This document shows positions 1 to 8,913 of a stretch of 44,734 nucleotides of DNA, piece after piece. Both the position numbers and the translations under genes were made by a program. The DNA is from Flavobacteriaceae bacterium. GTDB taxonomy: Bacteria > Bacteroidota > Bacteroidia > Flavobacteriales > Weeksellaceae. The stretch is taken from the NCBI GenBank assembly GCA_012522185.1, contig JAAYKY010000011.1, positions 1-44,734 of the forward strand, written 5' to 3'. The notes under the pieces were generated by a model. It ran no database searches and was not told the origin of the DNA. It saw only the letters and a program-made list of their open reading frames with translations. Every line of letters begins with the position of its first letter. Within the stretch, counting starts at the first letter, position 1.

Positions 1-48
1 GCTTAATTCTTCTAAAATTAATTTGTAACTTGCTTCTAGGTTGCTCAT
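1..48 (-). CDS. 5' end of an unidentified gene, cut by the window edge
   Basis: An ATG at 48 on the minus strand opens a frame that runs uninterrupted for 16 codons (MSNLEASYKLILEELS) to the window edge. It is divergent from the acetyltransferase gene starting at 129, with 80 bp between them that could hold both promoters. Sixteen residues are too few to name a family. It could be a chance frame, but its amphipathic helical look and its position argue for a real gene start. Confidence 0.5.
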   Translation of the reverse strand, partial: MSNLEASYKLILEELS

Positions 49-128
49 AATTGTATTTGATTGTCAGTCAATACAATATACTAATTTTTAGTGATTTGGG
101 CAACCTTTCTTATAATGCACTACGGGTA

Positions 129-641
129 ATGAATAATGATTTTTTAGAATTGAAAAAGGCGGAGTCGGAGGATATTCCGGTCATCTGGAAAATTCTCCAA
201 CAATCCATAGAACGTCGACGAAAAGACGGAAGTGATCAATGGCAGGACGGTTATCCCAATCTTTCCACCGTCGAAATGGATGTGGAAAAACAACAAAACT
301 ATGTGCTTACCCAAAACGGGAAGCTCATTGCGACGGCCGCTGTCATTTTCAATTACGAACCCACTTATGATGAAATTGATGGAGAATGGCTGACAAACGG
401 TGATTTTTATGTGGTGCATCGGGTAGGCGTTTCAGATGAAGTAGCCGGAAAAGGAATAGCAACCCAATTTTTTCTGATGATTGAGGAATTTGTCAAAGAA
501 AAGGGTGTTTTCAGCATTAAAATCGATACGAATTTTGATAATCTGGCGATGCTTCGGATTTTGGAAAAATTAGATTATACCTATTGCGGCGAAATCTTGG
601 TGAGAAATAGTCCGAGAAAGGCTTTTGAAAAGGTACTTTAA
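129..641 (+). CDS. GNAT-family N-acetyltransferase
   Basis: This 170-residue cytoplasmic protein most likely moves an acetyl group from acetyl-CoA to an unknown amine. The acetyl-CoA pyrophosphate loop is seen as VAGKGIA, following the strand FYVVHRVGVS, and is followed by an amphipathic helix (FFLMIEEFVKEKG) and the typical late strand IKIDTNFDN with LRILEKLDY. The frame is open upstream to 51, but the ATG at 129 fits the family length and is preferred over the extra 26 residues, which do not look like part of the fold. A perfect hairpin at 659-691 follows the stop. The substrate cannot be predicted. Confidence 0.85.
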   Translation: MNNDFLELKKAESEDIPVIWKILQQSIERRRKDGSDQWQDGYPNLSTVEMDVEKQQNYVLTQNGKLIATAAVIFNYEPTYDEIDGEWLTNGDFYVVHRVGVSDEVAGKGIATQFFLMIEEFVKEKGVFSIKIDTNFDNLAMLRILEKLDYTYCGEILVRNSPRKAFEKVL

Positions 642-658
642 TAATCACAGGCAGAAAA

Positions 659-691
659 AACTTTGACAAAGTTTGGAACTTTGTCAAAGTT
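659..691 (+). terminator. Perfect 15-bp inverted repeat, probable terminator
   Basis: AACTTTGACAAAGTT (659-673) and its exact reverse complement (677-691) are separated by TGG. The hairpin sits 18 bases after the acetyltransferase stop and 48 bases before the permease start. The plus-strand tail is only GAGTAAAAA, so it is not a classic rho-independent terminator. It may instead be a mobile palindromic intergenic repeat. Confidence 0.6.
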
Positions 692-738
692 GAGTAAAAA
701 ATCCCTACTTTCATTTTACGAAACCTTAATTACACATA

Positions 739-2427
739 ATGTTTAAAAATTTATTCCGGAAAAAGTCCATTGAGAAACTCGTTCGGGAAAGTGAGGAAGA
801 TGTCAATCCGCTCAAAAAAGTCCTTTCGGTAAAGGATTTGACCTTTATGGGAATTGCGGCAGTCGTCGGTGCCGGGATTTTCTCCACCATCGGTTCGGCG
901 GCTTACAACGGTGGACCGGGCGTTTCGCTCTTGTTTATCATCACAGCTGTAACCTGCGGATTTACAGCGCTTTGCTATGCCGAATTTGCCAGTAGAATTC
1001 CGGTTTCGGGAAGTGCTTATACTTATTCTTATGTGGCTTTCGGCGAAATCGCCGCTTGGATTATCGGTTGGGCTTTGATACTCGAATACTCCATCGGGAA
1101 CATTGTCGTAGCCATTTCCTGGAGCAGTTATTTCAATAATTTATTGGTTCATCTTTTCAATATTCATCTCCCTGACTGGATGATCATCGACCCGATGACC
1201 GCCAAAAATGCCTTTGTAGAATCTACTGCCGCACTGGCCTCGGGAGCGGAATTGACCGCCAAACAAATTCAGAGTTATGAGTTTGCCATCAATGCTTACA
1301 ACAGCGCACCGATGATTGGCGACACCAAAATATTTTTCAATCTCCCGGCTTTCATCATCGTGGCCTTGGTTACTTGGCTGGCATATATCGGCATTAAAGA
1401 AAGTAAGAAATCGGCCAATTTTATGGTGTATTTCAAAGTTGCCGTGATTTTATTTGTGATTGTTGCCGGAGCATTTTTTATCGATACCAACAATTGGCGA
1501 CCTTTTCTTCCCAATGGATTTGAAGGCGTTCTGAAAGGTGTTTCGGCCGTTTTTTATGCCTATATAGGTTTTGATGCGATCTCCACGATGGCCGAAGAAA
1601 CCAAAAATCCGCAACGTGATATGCCGCGCGGAATGATTTATTCGCTACTGATTTGTACCGGATTGTATATTTTAATCGCACTGACATTGACCGGAATTGA
1701 ACATTATTCGCATTTTCAAAATGTAACCGATCCGCTGGCATTTGTGTTTGAAGAACGTGCGCCTTGGATTGAAAAAATTGTTTCCATCAGTGCAGTTGTC
1801 GCGACGACTTCGGTTTTATTGGTTTTCCAGATTGGACAACCGAGAATTTGGATGAGTATGAGCCGTGATGGTTTATTGCCTAAAAAATTCGGGCAAATTC
1901 ATCCGAAATACCAGACTCCGGGATTTGCAACGATTGTAACGGGTGTCATCGTCGGAATCGGAGCTTTATTCATCGAAAGTGATTTGGTAACCGACTTGAC
2001 GAGCATCGGGACTTTGTTTGCATTTATGTTGGTTTCGGGTGGGGTTTTGTTTTTACCGCCCAAACTCAAGGAATCTGGTAAGTTTCATTTGCCTTATATA
2101 AACGGAAAATGGATTGTTCCTGTTTTATACATTTTCTTTGTTTACGCTTTCCAAAACCGTACGATTGCGGCTTTTACCGAATTCAATTTAGAAAATAGCG
2201 AAGAAGTTTTATTTATCGTTTTCCTGATTTTTGCTTTAATCGTAGCGATTATGACCTTCATCCGAAACTATTCGCTCATTCCGATTATGGGCGTTTTGAT
2301 GTGTTCTTATATGATGGTTGAAATTCCGCTTGTGAGCTGGAAATGGTTTCTGGTTTGGATGGCGCTTGGGCTGACGGTTTATTTCCTTTATGGTTATAGA
2401 AATAGTAAATTGAGGAAGGAAGTTTAA
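739..2427 (+). CDS. APC-superfamily amino acid permease
   Basis: This 562-residue inner-membrane protein is an amino acid:cation symporter or exchanger of the APC family, closest in look to the cationic amino acid transporter/YfnA branch. The conserved first helix reads MGIAAVVGAGIFSTIG, with the unwound substrate-binding GAGIF, and the following segments include the family-type GFDAISTMAEETKNPQRDMPRG loop. About 12-14 hydrophobic helices can be counted. A stretch of about 60 residues near 140-200 is a soluble insertion. The gene converges on the LuxR-type regulator, with only 6 bp between stop codons. Substrate specificity is not visible from sequence. Confidence 0.92.
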   Translation: MFKNLFRKKSIEKLVRESEEDVNPLKKVLSVKDLTFMGIAAVVGAGIFSTIGSAAYNGGPGVSLLFIITAVTCGFTALCYAEFASRIPVSGSAYTYSYVAFGEIAAWIIGWALILEYSIGNIVVAISWSSYFNNLLVHLFNIHLPDWMIIDPMTAKNAFVESTAALASGAELTAKQIQSYEFAINAYNSAPMIGDTKIFFNLPAFIIVALVTWLAYIGIKESKKSANFMVYFKVAVILFVIVAGAFFIDTNNWRPFLPNGFEGVLKGVSAVFYAYIGFDAISTMAEETKNPQRDMPRGMIYSLLICTGLYILIALTLTGIEHYSHFQNVTDPLAFVFEERAPWIEKIVSISAVVATTSVLLVFQIGQPRIWMSMSRDGLLPKKFGQIHPKYQTPGFATIVTGVIVGIGALFIESDLVTDLTSIGTLFAFMLVSGGVLFLPPKLKESGKFHLPYINGKWIVPVLYIFFVYAFQNRTIAAFTEFNLENSEEVLFIVFLIFALIVAIMTFIRNYSLIPIMGVLMCSYMMVEIPLVSWKWFLVWMALGLTVYFLYGYRNSKLRKEV

Positions 2428-2433
2428 GTCAGA

Positions 2434-3666
2434 TTATTTCAAATCGAAACGATTTTCAATTCCGAGTACGTTATAAATAATTTTCAAATGGTATTTGACT
2501 GTATTTTCTGAAATAAATAATTCGTTTCCAATTTCTTTATTGGTTTTTCCTTGTTTGACAAGTTCAATGATTTGGAGTTGCCTGTCCGACAAACTCTCCC
2601 GAGCTTCCTCCAATTGTTTGTCTCCTTGGGTTGCATTTCTGGAGATTTCTTCCAACTCCTCACGCATTCTTTCGTTTTCGAGTTCAATGAAATATCTTTT
2701 TTCTTTATTGATTTTAAATAATTGATACAAAACAACGAGAAATGCCAATAGAATAACAGAGGTTACGGTGAGGAAAATCTGGACATATCGCTCATATCTT
2801 CGTTCGAGCTCTCTACGTTTTTTCCAAAGTTCTTTTTCAACCATATTTAAATTTCCACTTTGAACGGGCGCATTGTACACTCCGGATAATTCAGAGCCCA
2901 TTCTTTCATGAAAATATGCGTTTTTATAGTCGTCCATTTTGAGGTAAAAATGGCTCATGTCATAATGCATTCTAATTTTATAAATATCAATTCCGTATTT
3001 CTTGGAATAATAAATACCTTTTTCAAAAGCCCATTCTGCCAATTCAGGATTCCTTGTATGCTCTGCAAGATTGACCAATTTGCAATAAACGGCAGGCAAA
3101 TGCTCTGGATTTTCGTTTTCTATAACAGCAATGCCTTGGCGCAATATCGCTTCTGCTTCTTCGTATTTTCCTTCTCTTATCTTAAATGTTCCTGCGACGT
3201 TCCAATAAAAAGCTTTGATGGGCGGATCTACTAATTCGAGATCCCGCTCTGTAATTTTATCAAAATGATATCGGGCTTGTTGAAAATCCAATAAGTCAAA
3301 GTGAATAAACATTTTTTCGAATTTGACTCGGGCTTCGGCATGGGCCTCAATGGCCGTACCTCTTCCCTCTTCCACAGCATAATTCAGATTGTTCAGAACA
3401 ACGGCATAATTGTAAAGCCTTTTGTAAGTCAAAGCTTTTTCGATGTAAGCATAATATCTATCAATCGAAGTGCTGGACGGATGATTGATAATTTCTTCCA
3501 ATTTTATGATTGCAGAATCATATTTATAGGCATTATTCAGCTCCGAAATCTTTTCAGTTAACTCTTTCGGATCTATATTCTGTGCAAATACCAACAGAGG
3601 CAATGCGAAAAAACCACAAAAAAATAAAACTTTCTTTTGCAAAAAGAATACTTTAATTACACTCAA
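2434..3666 (-). CDS. TPR membrane regulator with C-terminal LuxR HTH
   Basis: This 410-residue protein has a signal-peptide-like N-terminus ending near LLVFAQ, then TPR-like helical repeats (about residues 35-280). One membrane helix follows (about 294-317, YVQIFLTVTSVILLAFLV), then a coiled coil (about 325-355). A LuxR/GerE helix-turn-helix ends the protein (359-410, with GKTNKEIGNELFISENTVKYH). The layout places TPRs in the periplasm and the DNA-binding domain in the cytoplasm, a form common in Bacteroidota. No receiver domain is present, so control is probably by protein contact or membrane signalling. The targets are unknown. A TACTTTTG -7 element lies at 3740-3747. Confidence 0.88.
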   Translation of the reverse strand: MSVIKVFFLQKKVLFFCGFFALPLLVFAQNIDPKELTEKISELNNAYKYDSAIIKLEEIINHPSSTSIDRYYAYIEKALTYKRLYNYAVVLNNLNYAVEEGRGTAIEAHAEARVKFEKMFIHFDLLDFQQARYHFDKITERDLELVDPPIKAFYWNVAGTFKIREGKYEEAEAILRQGIAVIENENPEHLPAVYCKLVNLAEHTRNPELAEWAFEKGIYYSKKYGIDIYKIRMHYDMSHFYLKMDDYKNAYFHERMGSELSGVYNAPVQSGNLNMVEKELWKKRRELERRYERYVQIFLTVTSVILLAFLVVLYQLFKINKEKRYFIELENERMREELEEISRNATQGDKQLEEARESLSDRQLQIIELVKQGKTNKEIGNELFISENTVKYHLKIIYNVLGIENRFDLK

Positions 3667-3739
3667 GACGATTGATTATTAACCTATTACGAACCTACCC
3701 ACTGGGTAGTTTGTCATAACTACTCCCTAACTACACCCA

Positions 3740-3747
3740 CAAAAGTA
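3740..3747 (-). promoter_or_regulatory. -7 promoter element of the TPR/LuxR regulator
   Basis: The minus strand reads TACTTTTG, a full match to the Bacteroidota TAnnTTTG element, about 75 bases upstream of the regulator start. No clear -33 TTG is seen at the expected distance. Confidence 0.5.
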
Positions 3748-3904
3748 GAGAAAATAAATTTTATTTGTGACTTTCGTACCGCTTTTATTTGAAAGCAAAA
3801 AGTAAAAATATTTTTGACGGAACCCTCCCTCCTAAAAAAAAACAAAAATTACTTTAACTACCTATTCTCTACTCTAACTGATTTTATTTTAGTTAGTGAA
3901 TCAA

Positions 3905-3950
3905 AAGCAGTCCTTGGAACTAATCGTTTGAAGGACTGCTTGTTTTTTTT
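3905..3950 (+). terminator. Strong plus-strand rho-independent terminator without an assigned gene
   Basis: AAGCAGTCCTT (3905-3915) pairs perfectly with AAGGACTGCTT (3931-3941), followed by G and eight T. The T tail is on the plus strand, while both neighbouring genes run on the minus strand. On the minus strand the stem is followed by only TTTT, so it may also weakly end the universal stress gene. It is also the main evidence for a possible small RNA in the 302-bp gap 3667-3968. The rest of that gap shows only the regulator promoter and a short CTACCC/GGGTAG repeat near 3697. Confidence 0.75.
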
Positions 3951-3968
3951 AAATACTTGGAAATCCAA

Positions 3969-4409
3969 TCAATTAATCGGAGCAGGAATCAGTAAAACTG
4001 GAATTTTTGTACCTTTAATTACGCCATCGGAAACGCTTCCTACAAATGTCTTGTATAGTGCGCTATGCTTTATATAACCCAAAACAATCAAATCTGCATG
4101 AAGTTTTTCTGCCAGTTTCAGAATTTGTTTGTCTGCAAAGCCATGGAGAAGATGAACCTCGGTCAATAGCCCTGCCTCCTGAAATTTTGCTTTAAAGGAA
4201 TTTAAAGTGTCCATTTCCTTTTCATATTCGGTAAGGTTTACTGGAGAAATGTATTCGACACCCGGCTCAGTTACGACAATGTCCTTACTGAGCGAAGTCA
4301 CATGCACCAAATGGACTTTGGATTCAAATGCCTTGGCGATTTCAATTGCTTTTTGCGCTACCAAATCACCTTCTTTGTTGGAGTCAATGGGAACTAATAT
4401 TGTTTTCAT
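3969..4409 (-). CDS. Universal stress protein (UspA family)
   Basis: This 146-residue single-domain cytoplasmic protein has the Usp alpha/beta fold. It starts with the typical strand MKTILVPIDSNKEGD and ends with GSVSDGVIKGTKIPVLLIPA. The nucleotide-binding glycine motif is only partly kept: GYIKHSALYKTFVGSVSD has lysine where the second glycine is expected, so ATP binding is uncertain. Usp proteins help survival under starvation or stress by unclear means. The gene stands alone on the minus strand, between cysS and the LuxR-type regulator. Confidence 0.9.
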   Translation of the reverse strand: MKTILVPIDSNKEGDLVAQKAIEIAKAFESKVHLVHVTSLSKDIVVTEPGVEYISPVNLTEYEKEMDTLNSFKAKFQEAGLLTEVHLLHGFADKQILKLAEKLHADLIVLGYIKHSALYKTFVGSVSDGVIKGTKIPVLLIPAPIN

Positions 4410-4485
4410 TTTCAGTGGAATTTTTAATTTGAATTAAAGTTAGCAAATAGATTGCAATCAAACTATGATATTTCCACGTATGAAG

Positions 4486-5964
4486 TTAATTCAAACTATA
4501 CTCCGTTCCGTCCTTTCCGTCTTTCAGCTGGATTCCGATGGCAGCCAATTCGTCACGAATTTGGTCGGACAAAGCCCAGTTTTTATCGACACGCGCCTGA
4601 TTTCGCATTTTGATGAGTAATTGAACCGTTCCGTCCAGTTTGTCGTTTTTTCCGTTGGAAGCTTCATCGGATTTCAATCCCATTACGTCAAATACAAATT
4701 CATTCAACGACTTTTTCAAAACTTCTATGTCATCCGAACTCAGTTTTTCCGTTCCGGCTTTAGCGCCATTAATTACCCGCACCGCATCGAATAAATGAGA
4801 AATTAAAATGGGCGTATTGAAATCGTCGTCCATTGCTGCATAACAATCTTTCAGCCAATTTTGAACGTCAAAGGTGGATTCTTTTGAGTTTTGAATGAAA
4901 TCAAGATTTTTAATTCCGTCCATCAATCGATTAAATCCTTTTTCGCTTGCCAGCATGGCATCATTCGAAATGTCGAGAACGCTTCTGTAATGCGCTTGCA
5001 AAAAGCAAAACCGAACAATTCCGGGATGGAATGGTTTTTCAAAGAAATCATTTTCACCGCTTACCAATTGCATCGGTAAGATATAATTTCCGGTTGATTT
5101 ACTCATGCGCTGTCCGTTCATTGTCAGCATATTGGCATGTAGCCAGTATTTTACAGGTTCCTGTCCGTTGGCGCCTTTGGCTTGTGCGATTTCACATTCG
5201 TGGTGCGGGAACTTCAAATCCATTCCGCCACCGTGGATGTCAAAAAATTCACCCAAGTATTTGGTACTCATTACGGTACACTCCAGATGCCAGCCCGGAA
5301 AACCTTCACCCCAAGGTGAGCCCCAACGCATAATGTGCGCCGGAGAAGCGTTTTTCCAAAGGGCAAAATCCACCGGATTTCGTTTTTCATCCTGACCGTC
5401 CAGATCGCGGGTATTATTGATTAAATCATCAATATTTCTTCGGCTCAATTCGCCGTAATTCAATCCTTTTTGGTTGTAAGCGACCACATCAAAATAAACC
5501 GAACCGTTGATTTCATAAGCCAATCCAAGTTCGATTAATTTTTGAGCCAATTCGATTTGCTCCAGAATATGCCCTGTGGCAGTGGGCTCAATTGTGGGCG
5601 GAAGTAAATTAAAGGTTTCCAAGACTTTATGAAAATCGACGGTGTATTTCTGAACGATTTCCATCGGTTCGAGTTTTTCCAGTCTTGATTGTTTCACAAA
5701 ACGGTCGTTGTCCACATTTCCATCATCGGTCAGGTGACCGGCATCGGTGATATTTCGTACATAACGAACTTTATAACCCAAATGCACCAAGTACCGATAA
5801 ATCATATCAAACGACAAAAACGTACGTACATTTCCCAAATGTACATTGCTGTAAACCGTTGGTCCACAGACATACATCCCGATGCTGTCTTTGTGAATGG
5901 GAACAAATGTTTCTTTCTCGCCGCTCAGCGAATTATGTACTTTTAAGTTGTGGTTTTTGATCAT
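4486..5964 (-). CDS. cysS: Cysteinyl-tRNA synthetase
   Basis: This 492-residue class Ia enzyme charges tRNA-Cys with cysteine using ATP. The HIGH-type motif is HLGN (42-45) after CGPTVY, and the KMSKS loop is RMSKST (286-291). The zinc that selects cysteine would be held by Cys33, Cys229, His254 and Glu258, which match the positions known in the family. WHLEC and [12 protein letters not shown] are also intact. The C-terminal DALR-like helical domain is complete. The start ATG at 5964 gives the expected N-terminus and length. It is an essential, cytoplasmic, apparently single-gene unit. Confidence 0.98.
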   Translation of the reverse strand: MIKNHNLKVHNSLSGEKETFVPIHKDSIGMYVCGPTVYSNVHLGNVRTFLSFDMIYRYLVHLGYKVRYVRNITDAGHLTDDGNVDNDRFVKQSRLEKLEPMEIVQKYTVDFHKVLETFNLLPPTIEPTATGHILEQIELAQKLIELGLAYEINGSVYFDVVAYNQKGLNYGELSRRNIDDLINNTRDLDGQDEKRNPVDFALWKNASPAHIMRWGSPWGEGFPGWHLECTVMSTKYLGEFFDIHGGGMDLKFPHHECEIAQAKGANGQEPVKYWLHANMLTMNGQRMSKSTGNYILPMQLVSGENDFFEKPFHPGIVRFCFLQAHYRSVLDISNDAMLASEKGFNRLMDGIKNLDFIQNSKESTFDVQNWLKDCYAAMDDDFNTPILISHLFDAVRVINGAKAGTEKLSSDDIEVLKKSLNEFVFDVMGLKSDEASNGKNDKLDGTVQLLIKMRNQARVDKNWALSDQIRDELAAIGIQLKDGKDGTEYSLN

Positions 5965-6003
5965 TTTGGGTTGTGCGTTTATGGGTTTTGGGTTATGCGT
6001 TAA

Positions 6004-6489
6004 TTATTTTTGAATATTTCTATTAACTAAGCTTTGAAAAGCTATCATTTCTGCTTCATTATTAAAATATCTTTTGGGAATGACATAAGCAACTATACTA
6101 TCGATATAAAGATAAAAAGCATTTTTACCTTCTTCAAATTTTTTTACTGTAGCCCAATTAACTGCTCCTTGTGAGTTTTCACTATTGTATAAAATTTTAT
6201 CGTCAGAGAATTCATATTCTGTTTTACTTAAAAAACTCCCATCTTTTAAAGCTATTTTTTTTGTACTTTTTAATCTAAAATAAATTAAAAGGAAACAAGT
6301 AAGCCAAAAAATTACTGTTGAAAAAATTATAGCGAATAAATTTATTCCGTAATTAATAAGGAAATATAATTGTATAATAATAAATGCAATACAATACAAA
6401 ATAATTGATTTTCTAAAACCATTTTTCATGAAATGATGTTTAGCAAAATCTGAATAATCTTCCCTCGTTATATCTACAACTATTTTCAT
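6004..6489 (-). CDS. YcxB-like membrane protein
   Basis: This 161-residue protein of unknown function has two closely spaced hydrophobic helices (about residues 28-47 and 51-70). They are followed by a soluble domain with the YcxB-like pattern: EYEFSDDKILYNSENSQGAVNWATVKKFEE, then FYLYIDSIVAYVIPKRYF. The family is usually a small membrane-anchored domain with no proven role. The gene is markedly more AT-rich than cysS and folE on either side, which may mark it as a later arrival. It lies 39 bp upstream of cysS in the same direction. Confidence 0.75.
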   Translation of the reverse strand: MKIVVDITREDYSDFAKHHFMKNGFRKSIILYCIAFIIIQLYFLINYGINLFAIIFSTVIFWLTCFLLIYFRLKSTKKIALKDGSFLSKTEYEFSDDKILYNSENSQGAVNWATVKKFEEGKNAFYLYIDSIVAYVIPKRYFNNEAEMIAFQSLVNRNIQK

Positions 6490-6509
6490 TTCAAATCTAA
6501 ATCTTCAAA

Positions 6510-6560
6510 CTCCCCTCCTTCCTGTCCGTCAGATAGGCGGATGGATGAGACTAGGGAGGC
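6510..6560. repeat. GC-richer hairpin element, possible dispersed intergenic repeat
   Basis: Between the YcxB-like gene and folE lies a GC-richer island in AT-rich DNA. CTCCCCTCC near 6510 faces GGGAGG near 6554, and inside it CCTGTC (6521-6526) can pair with GATAGG (6532-6537). It is placed just after the folE stop, where it could end folE transcription, but there is no T tail. Confidence 0.4.
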
Positions 6561-7238
6561 TTACACATTAAATTTCGTATGCACGCCGATGTAATGCAGG
6601 AATTCTCTTCTTGTCGTCGGATCGGTTTTGAAAATCCCGCCCAATTCTGCCGTCACGGTGCTGCTGTCGATATCACGAATACCCCGTGAATTTACACAAA
6701 GGTGTTTCGCATCGATTACACAGGCAACATCTTCCGTTCCCAATGCGTCCTGCATCGCTTTTACAATCTGCATCGTCAGTCTTTCCTGAACTTGCGGACG
6801 TTTCGCGTAATAATCCACGATGCGGTTCATTTTAGAAAGCCCGATTACTTTTCCGTTTGAAATATATCCGATATGCGCTTTCCCTACGATGGGCAGAAAA
6901 TGGTGCTCACAGGTCGAATAAACCGTGATGTCTTTCTCCACCAACATTTGGTTGTATTTATATTTATTATCAAACGTGGACATTTTGGGCTTTCGATCGG
7001 GATGCAATCCACCGAAAATTTCATTGACAAACATTTTGGCTACGCGTTTGGGCGTTCCTTTCAAACTATCATCGGTCAAATCCAATCCCAAAGTATCCAT
7101 AATGTTTTTGAAATCGGCTTCGATTTTTGCAATTTTTTCATCATTACTCAACTCAAAAGCATCTTTGCGCATAGGCGTATCGTGGTGCGACGCAAAGTGA
7201 TCATCGCCTATTTCGTCGTACAAATTCTGGTCAGACAT
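6561..7238 (-). CDS. folE: GTP cyclohydrolase I
   Basis: This 225-residue enzyme converts GTP to 7,8-dihydroneopterin triphosphate, the first step of tetrahydrofolate and pterin synthesis. The zinc site is visible in STCEHHFLPIVGKAHIGYI and in the later Cys of HLCVNSRG. The family motifs GTPKRVAKMF and RPQVQERLT are intact. The frame is open to an ATG at 7262, but a TAAATTTG promoter element sits at 7260-7267, so the second ATG at 7238 (MSDQNLYDEIGDD) is the likely start. The gene is divergent from hutH. The ~40-residue N-terminal extension before the core is usual in Bacteroidota. Confidence 0.96.
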   Translation of the reverse strand: MSDQNLYDEIGDDHFASHHDTPMRKDAFELSNDEKIAKIEADFKNIMDTLGLDLTDDSLKGTPKRVAKMFVNEIFGGLHPDRKPKMSTFDNKYKYNQMLVEKDITVYSTCEHHFLPIVGKAHIGYISNGKVIGLSKMNRIVDYYAKRPQVQERLTMQIVKAMQDALGTEDVACVIDAKHLCVNSRGIRDIDSSTVTAELGGIFKTDPTTRREFLHYIGVHTKFNV

Positions 7239-7259
7239 TTTCTTAAATTTAATAAAGTG

Positions 7260-7267
7260 CAAATTTA
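7260..7267 (-). promoter_or_regulatory. -7 promoter element of folE
   Basis: The minus strand reads TAAATTTG, a full TAnnTTTG match 22 bases before the ATG at 7238. It overlaps the upstream in-frame ATG at 7262, which argues against that start. Confidence 0.55.
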
Positions 7268-7345
7268 CCGAAACAGAATCATATTTAGACCATTATCCGG
7301 CGAAATTCTAAAACCTAATGATTATCGGTCTCCACCGCAAATTTG

Positions 7346-7353
7346 TATATTTG
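7346..7353 (+). promoter_or_regulatory. -7 promoter element of hutH
   Basis: TATATTTG fits TAnnTTTG exactly and lies 19 bases before the hutH ATG, which would leave a very short leader. It is followed by AGTCC, similar to the bases after the same element at both tRNA genes in this window. No clear -33 TTG is seen. Confidence 0.55.
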
Positions 7354-7372
7354 AGTCCAGAAAAATTCAAGA

Positions 7373-8878
7373 ATGAACCAAAAAATTTATGGCGTTGACC
7401 ATTTTACAATAGAAGACTCGATAGAGATTTTAAACAATAAAATCCAAGCGGTAATTTCCGAAAAAAGCCGCGAACAAATCCAACGCTCCAAAGACAATGT
7501 GGAAGCAATCGTAAATTCCGGAATGACGGTTTACGGCATTAACACAGGCTTCGGGCCGCTTTGCGATACTAAAATTTCAAAAGAAGAGACCCGAAAACTT
7601 CAGGAAAATTTACTGATCAGTCACGCCGTTGGTGTGGGAAATCCGATTTCGAAGGAACTTTCCAAACTGATGCTGGTGGCAAAGCTCCACGCCTTGGCAA
7701 AAGGTTTTTCGGGAATTTCGCCTGAAACTTTTGAAAGAATTTTGTTGTTCGTCGAAAAAGATTTAATTCCCGTCGTTCCTGAACAAGGTTCCGTGGGAGC
7801 TTCGGGCGATTTGGCGCCGCTTTCTCATTTATTTTTGCCTTTGATTGGCGAAGGGAAAATCTGGAAAAACGGCGTTCCAACTCCGGCAATGGAAGTTTTG
7901 AAAGAACATAATCTTGAGCCGATTGAACTTCAGGCAAAAGAAGGTTTGGGGCTGATCAATGGAACCCAATTCATTCTGGCGCACGCCCTTTTCGGATTGG
8001 ACAAAATGAAGTATTTGCTGGATCTGGCCGATGTGGTTGGAACAATGAGTTTGGAGGCTTATTCGGGTTTGAGTTCTCCGTTCCGAAAGGAATTGCATGA
8101 AGTCCGTCCGTATCGCGGAACGAAATTAGTAGCCGAGCGAATTCGCAAACTTTTGGAAAGTTCAGAAATCATTGATAACAACGATTTTCCACGGGTTCAG
8201 GATCCTTATTCGCTTCGCTGTATGCCGCAAGTGCATGGCGCTTCGCGAAATGCTTGGTTTCATCTGAAGGAAATGGCAGAAATCGAATTGAATTCCGTAA
8301 CCGATAATCCGATTGTCCTGGACGAAGAAACCGCAATCAGTGGGGGGAATTTCCATGGTCAGCCAATGGCAATGGTGTTGGATTATGCGACCTTGGCTGC
8401 TGCAGAACTGGGAAATATTTCCGATCGCCGACAATATTTATTGCTCGAAGGGAAATTCGGATTGCCCAGATTATTGACGGAAAAATCGGGTCTGAACTCC
8501 GGATTTATGATCCCGCAATATACATCGGCTGCTTTGGTTACCGAAAATAAAACTTTGTGTTTCCCGGCTTCGGCGGACTCGGTTCCGACTTCATTGGGAC
8601 AGGAAGATCACGTTTCGATGGGAAGTATTTCGGGTAGAAAATTCAATCAGGTTTTGAATAATCTGGAGAAAATTCTTGCGATTGAACTGATGTATGCCTG
8701 TCAGGGACTGGAATTTAGAAGACCTTTGAAATCAAGTCCGGTGATTGAAGAAGTTTTTGATTTGGTTCGAACCAAAGTGGGTAAATTAGAAGATGACCGA
8801 TTGATCGGTGAAGATATTTTGGCGATTATTGAATTAATTCAAGGTGAGAAATTGAAAGAAATTATTTCGAAAGTATAA
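7373..8878 (+). CDS. hutH: Histidine ammonia-lyase
   Basis: This 501-residue enzyme removes ammonia from L-histidine to give urocanate, the first step of histidine breakdown. The electrophilic MIO group forms from Ala143-Ser144-Gly145 in SVGASGDLAPLSH, which matches the family exactly. The substrate-side motifs YGINTGFG, GLINGTQ, and SVTDNPIV are intact. Length is normal for the family (about 500-510). The gene starts at ATG 7373, just after a TATATTTG promoter element, and is followed 35 bp later by hutU, so the two are likely cotranscribed. The third step enzyme, hutI, lies about 23 kb away. Confidence 0.97.
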   Translation: MNQKIYGVDHFTIEDSIEILNNKIQAVISEKSREQIQRSKDNVEAIVNSGMTVYGINTGFGPLCDTKISKEETRKLQENLLISHAVGVGNPISKELSKLMLVAKLHALAKGFSGISPETFERILLFVEKDLIPVVPEQGSVGASGDLAPLSHLFLPLIGEGKIWKNGVPTPAMEVLKEHNLEPIELQAKEGLGLINGTQFILAHALFGLDKMKYLLDLADVVGTMSLEAYSGLSSPFRKELHEVRPYRGTKLVAERIRKLLESSEIIDNNDFPRVQDPYSLRCMPQVHGASRNAWFHLKEMAEIELNSVTDNPIVLDEETAISGGNFHGQPMAMVLDYATLAAAELGNISDRRQYLLLEGKFGLPRLLTEKSGLNSGFMIPQYTSAALVTENKTLCFPASADSVPTSLGQEDHVSMGSISGRKFNQVLNNLEKILAIELMYACQGLEFRRPLKSSPVIEEVFDLVRTKVGKLEDDRLIGEDILAIIELIQGEKLKEIISKV

Positions 8879-8913
8879 AGTTCAACCTAATCAAGGTTTA
8901 AAAAATAGAGAAA

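Noticed and set aside
3814-4077. An 87-codon plus-strand frame over the terminator and the universal stress gene end
   Set aside because: It runs through a strong hairpin and poly-T tract, and over half is the antisense of the universal stress gene; no coding character.
4947-5395. Two long plus-strand frames opposite cysS
   Set aside because: Antisense to essential cysS; composition reflects the codons of cysS.
6873-7376. A 167-codon plus-strand frame across folE and the hutH upstream region
   Set aside because: It is the antisense shadow of folE, covering both promoters; the protein has no recognisable features.
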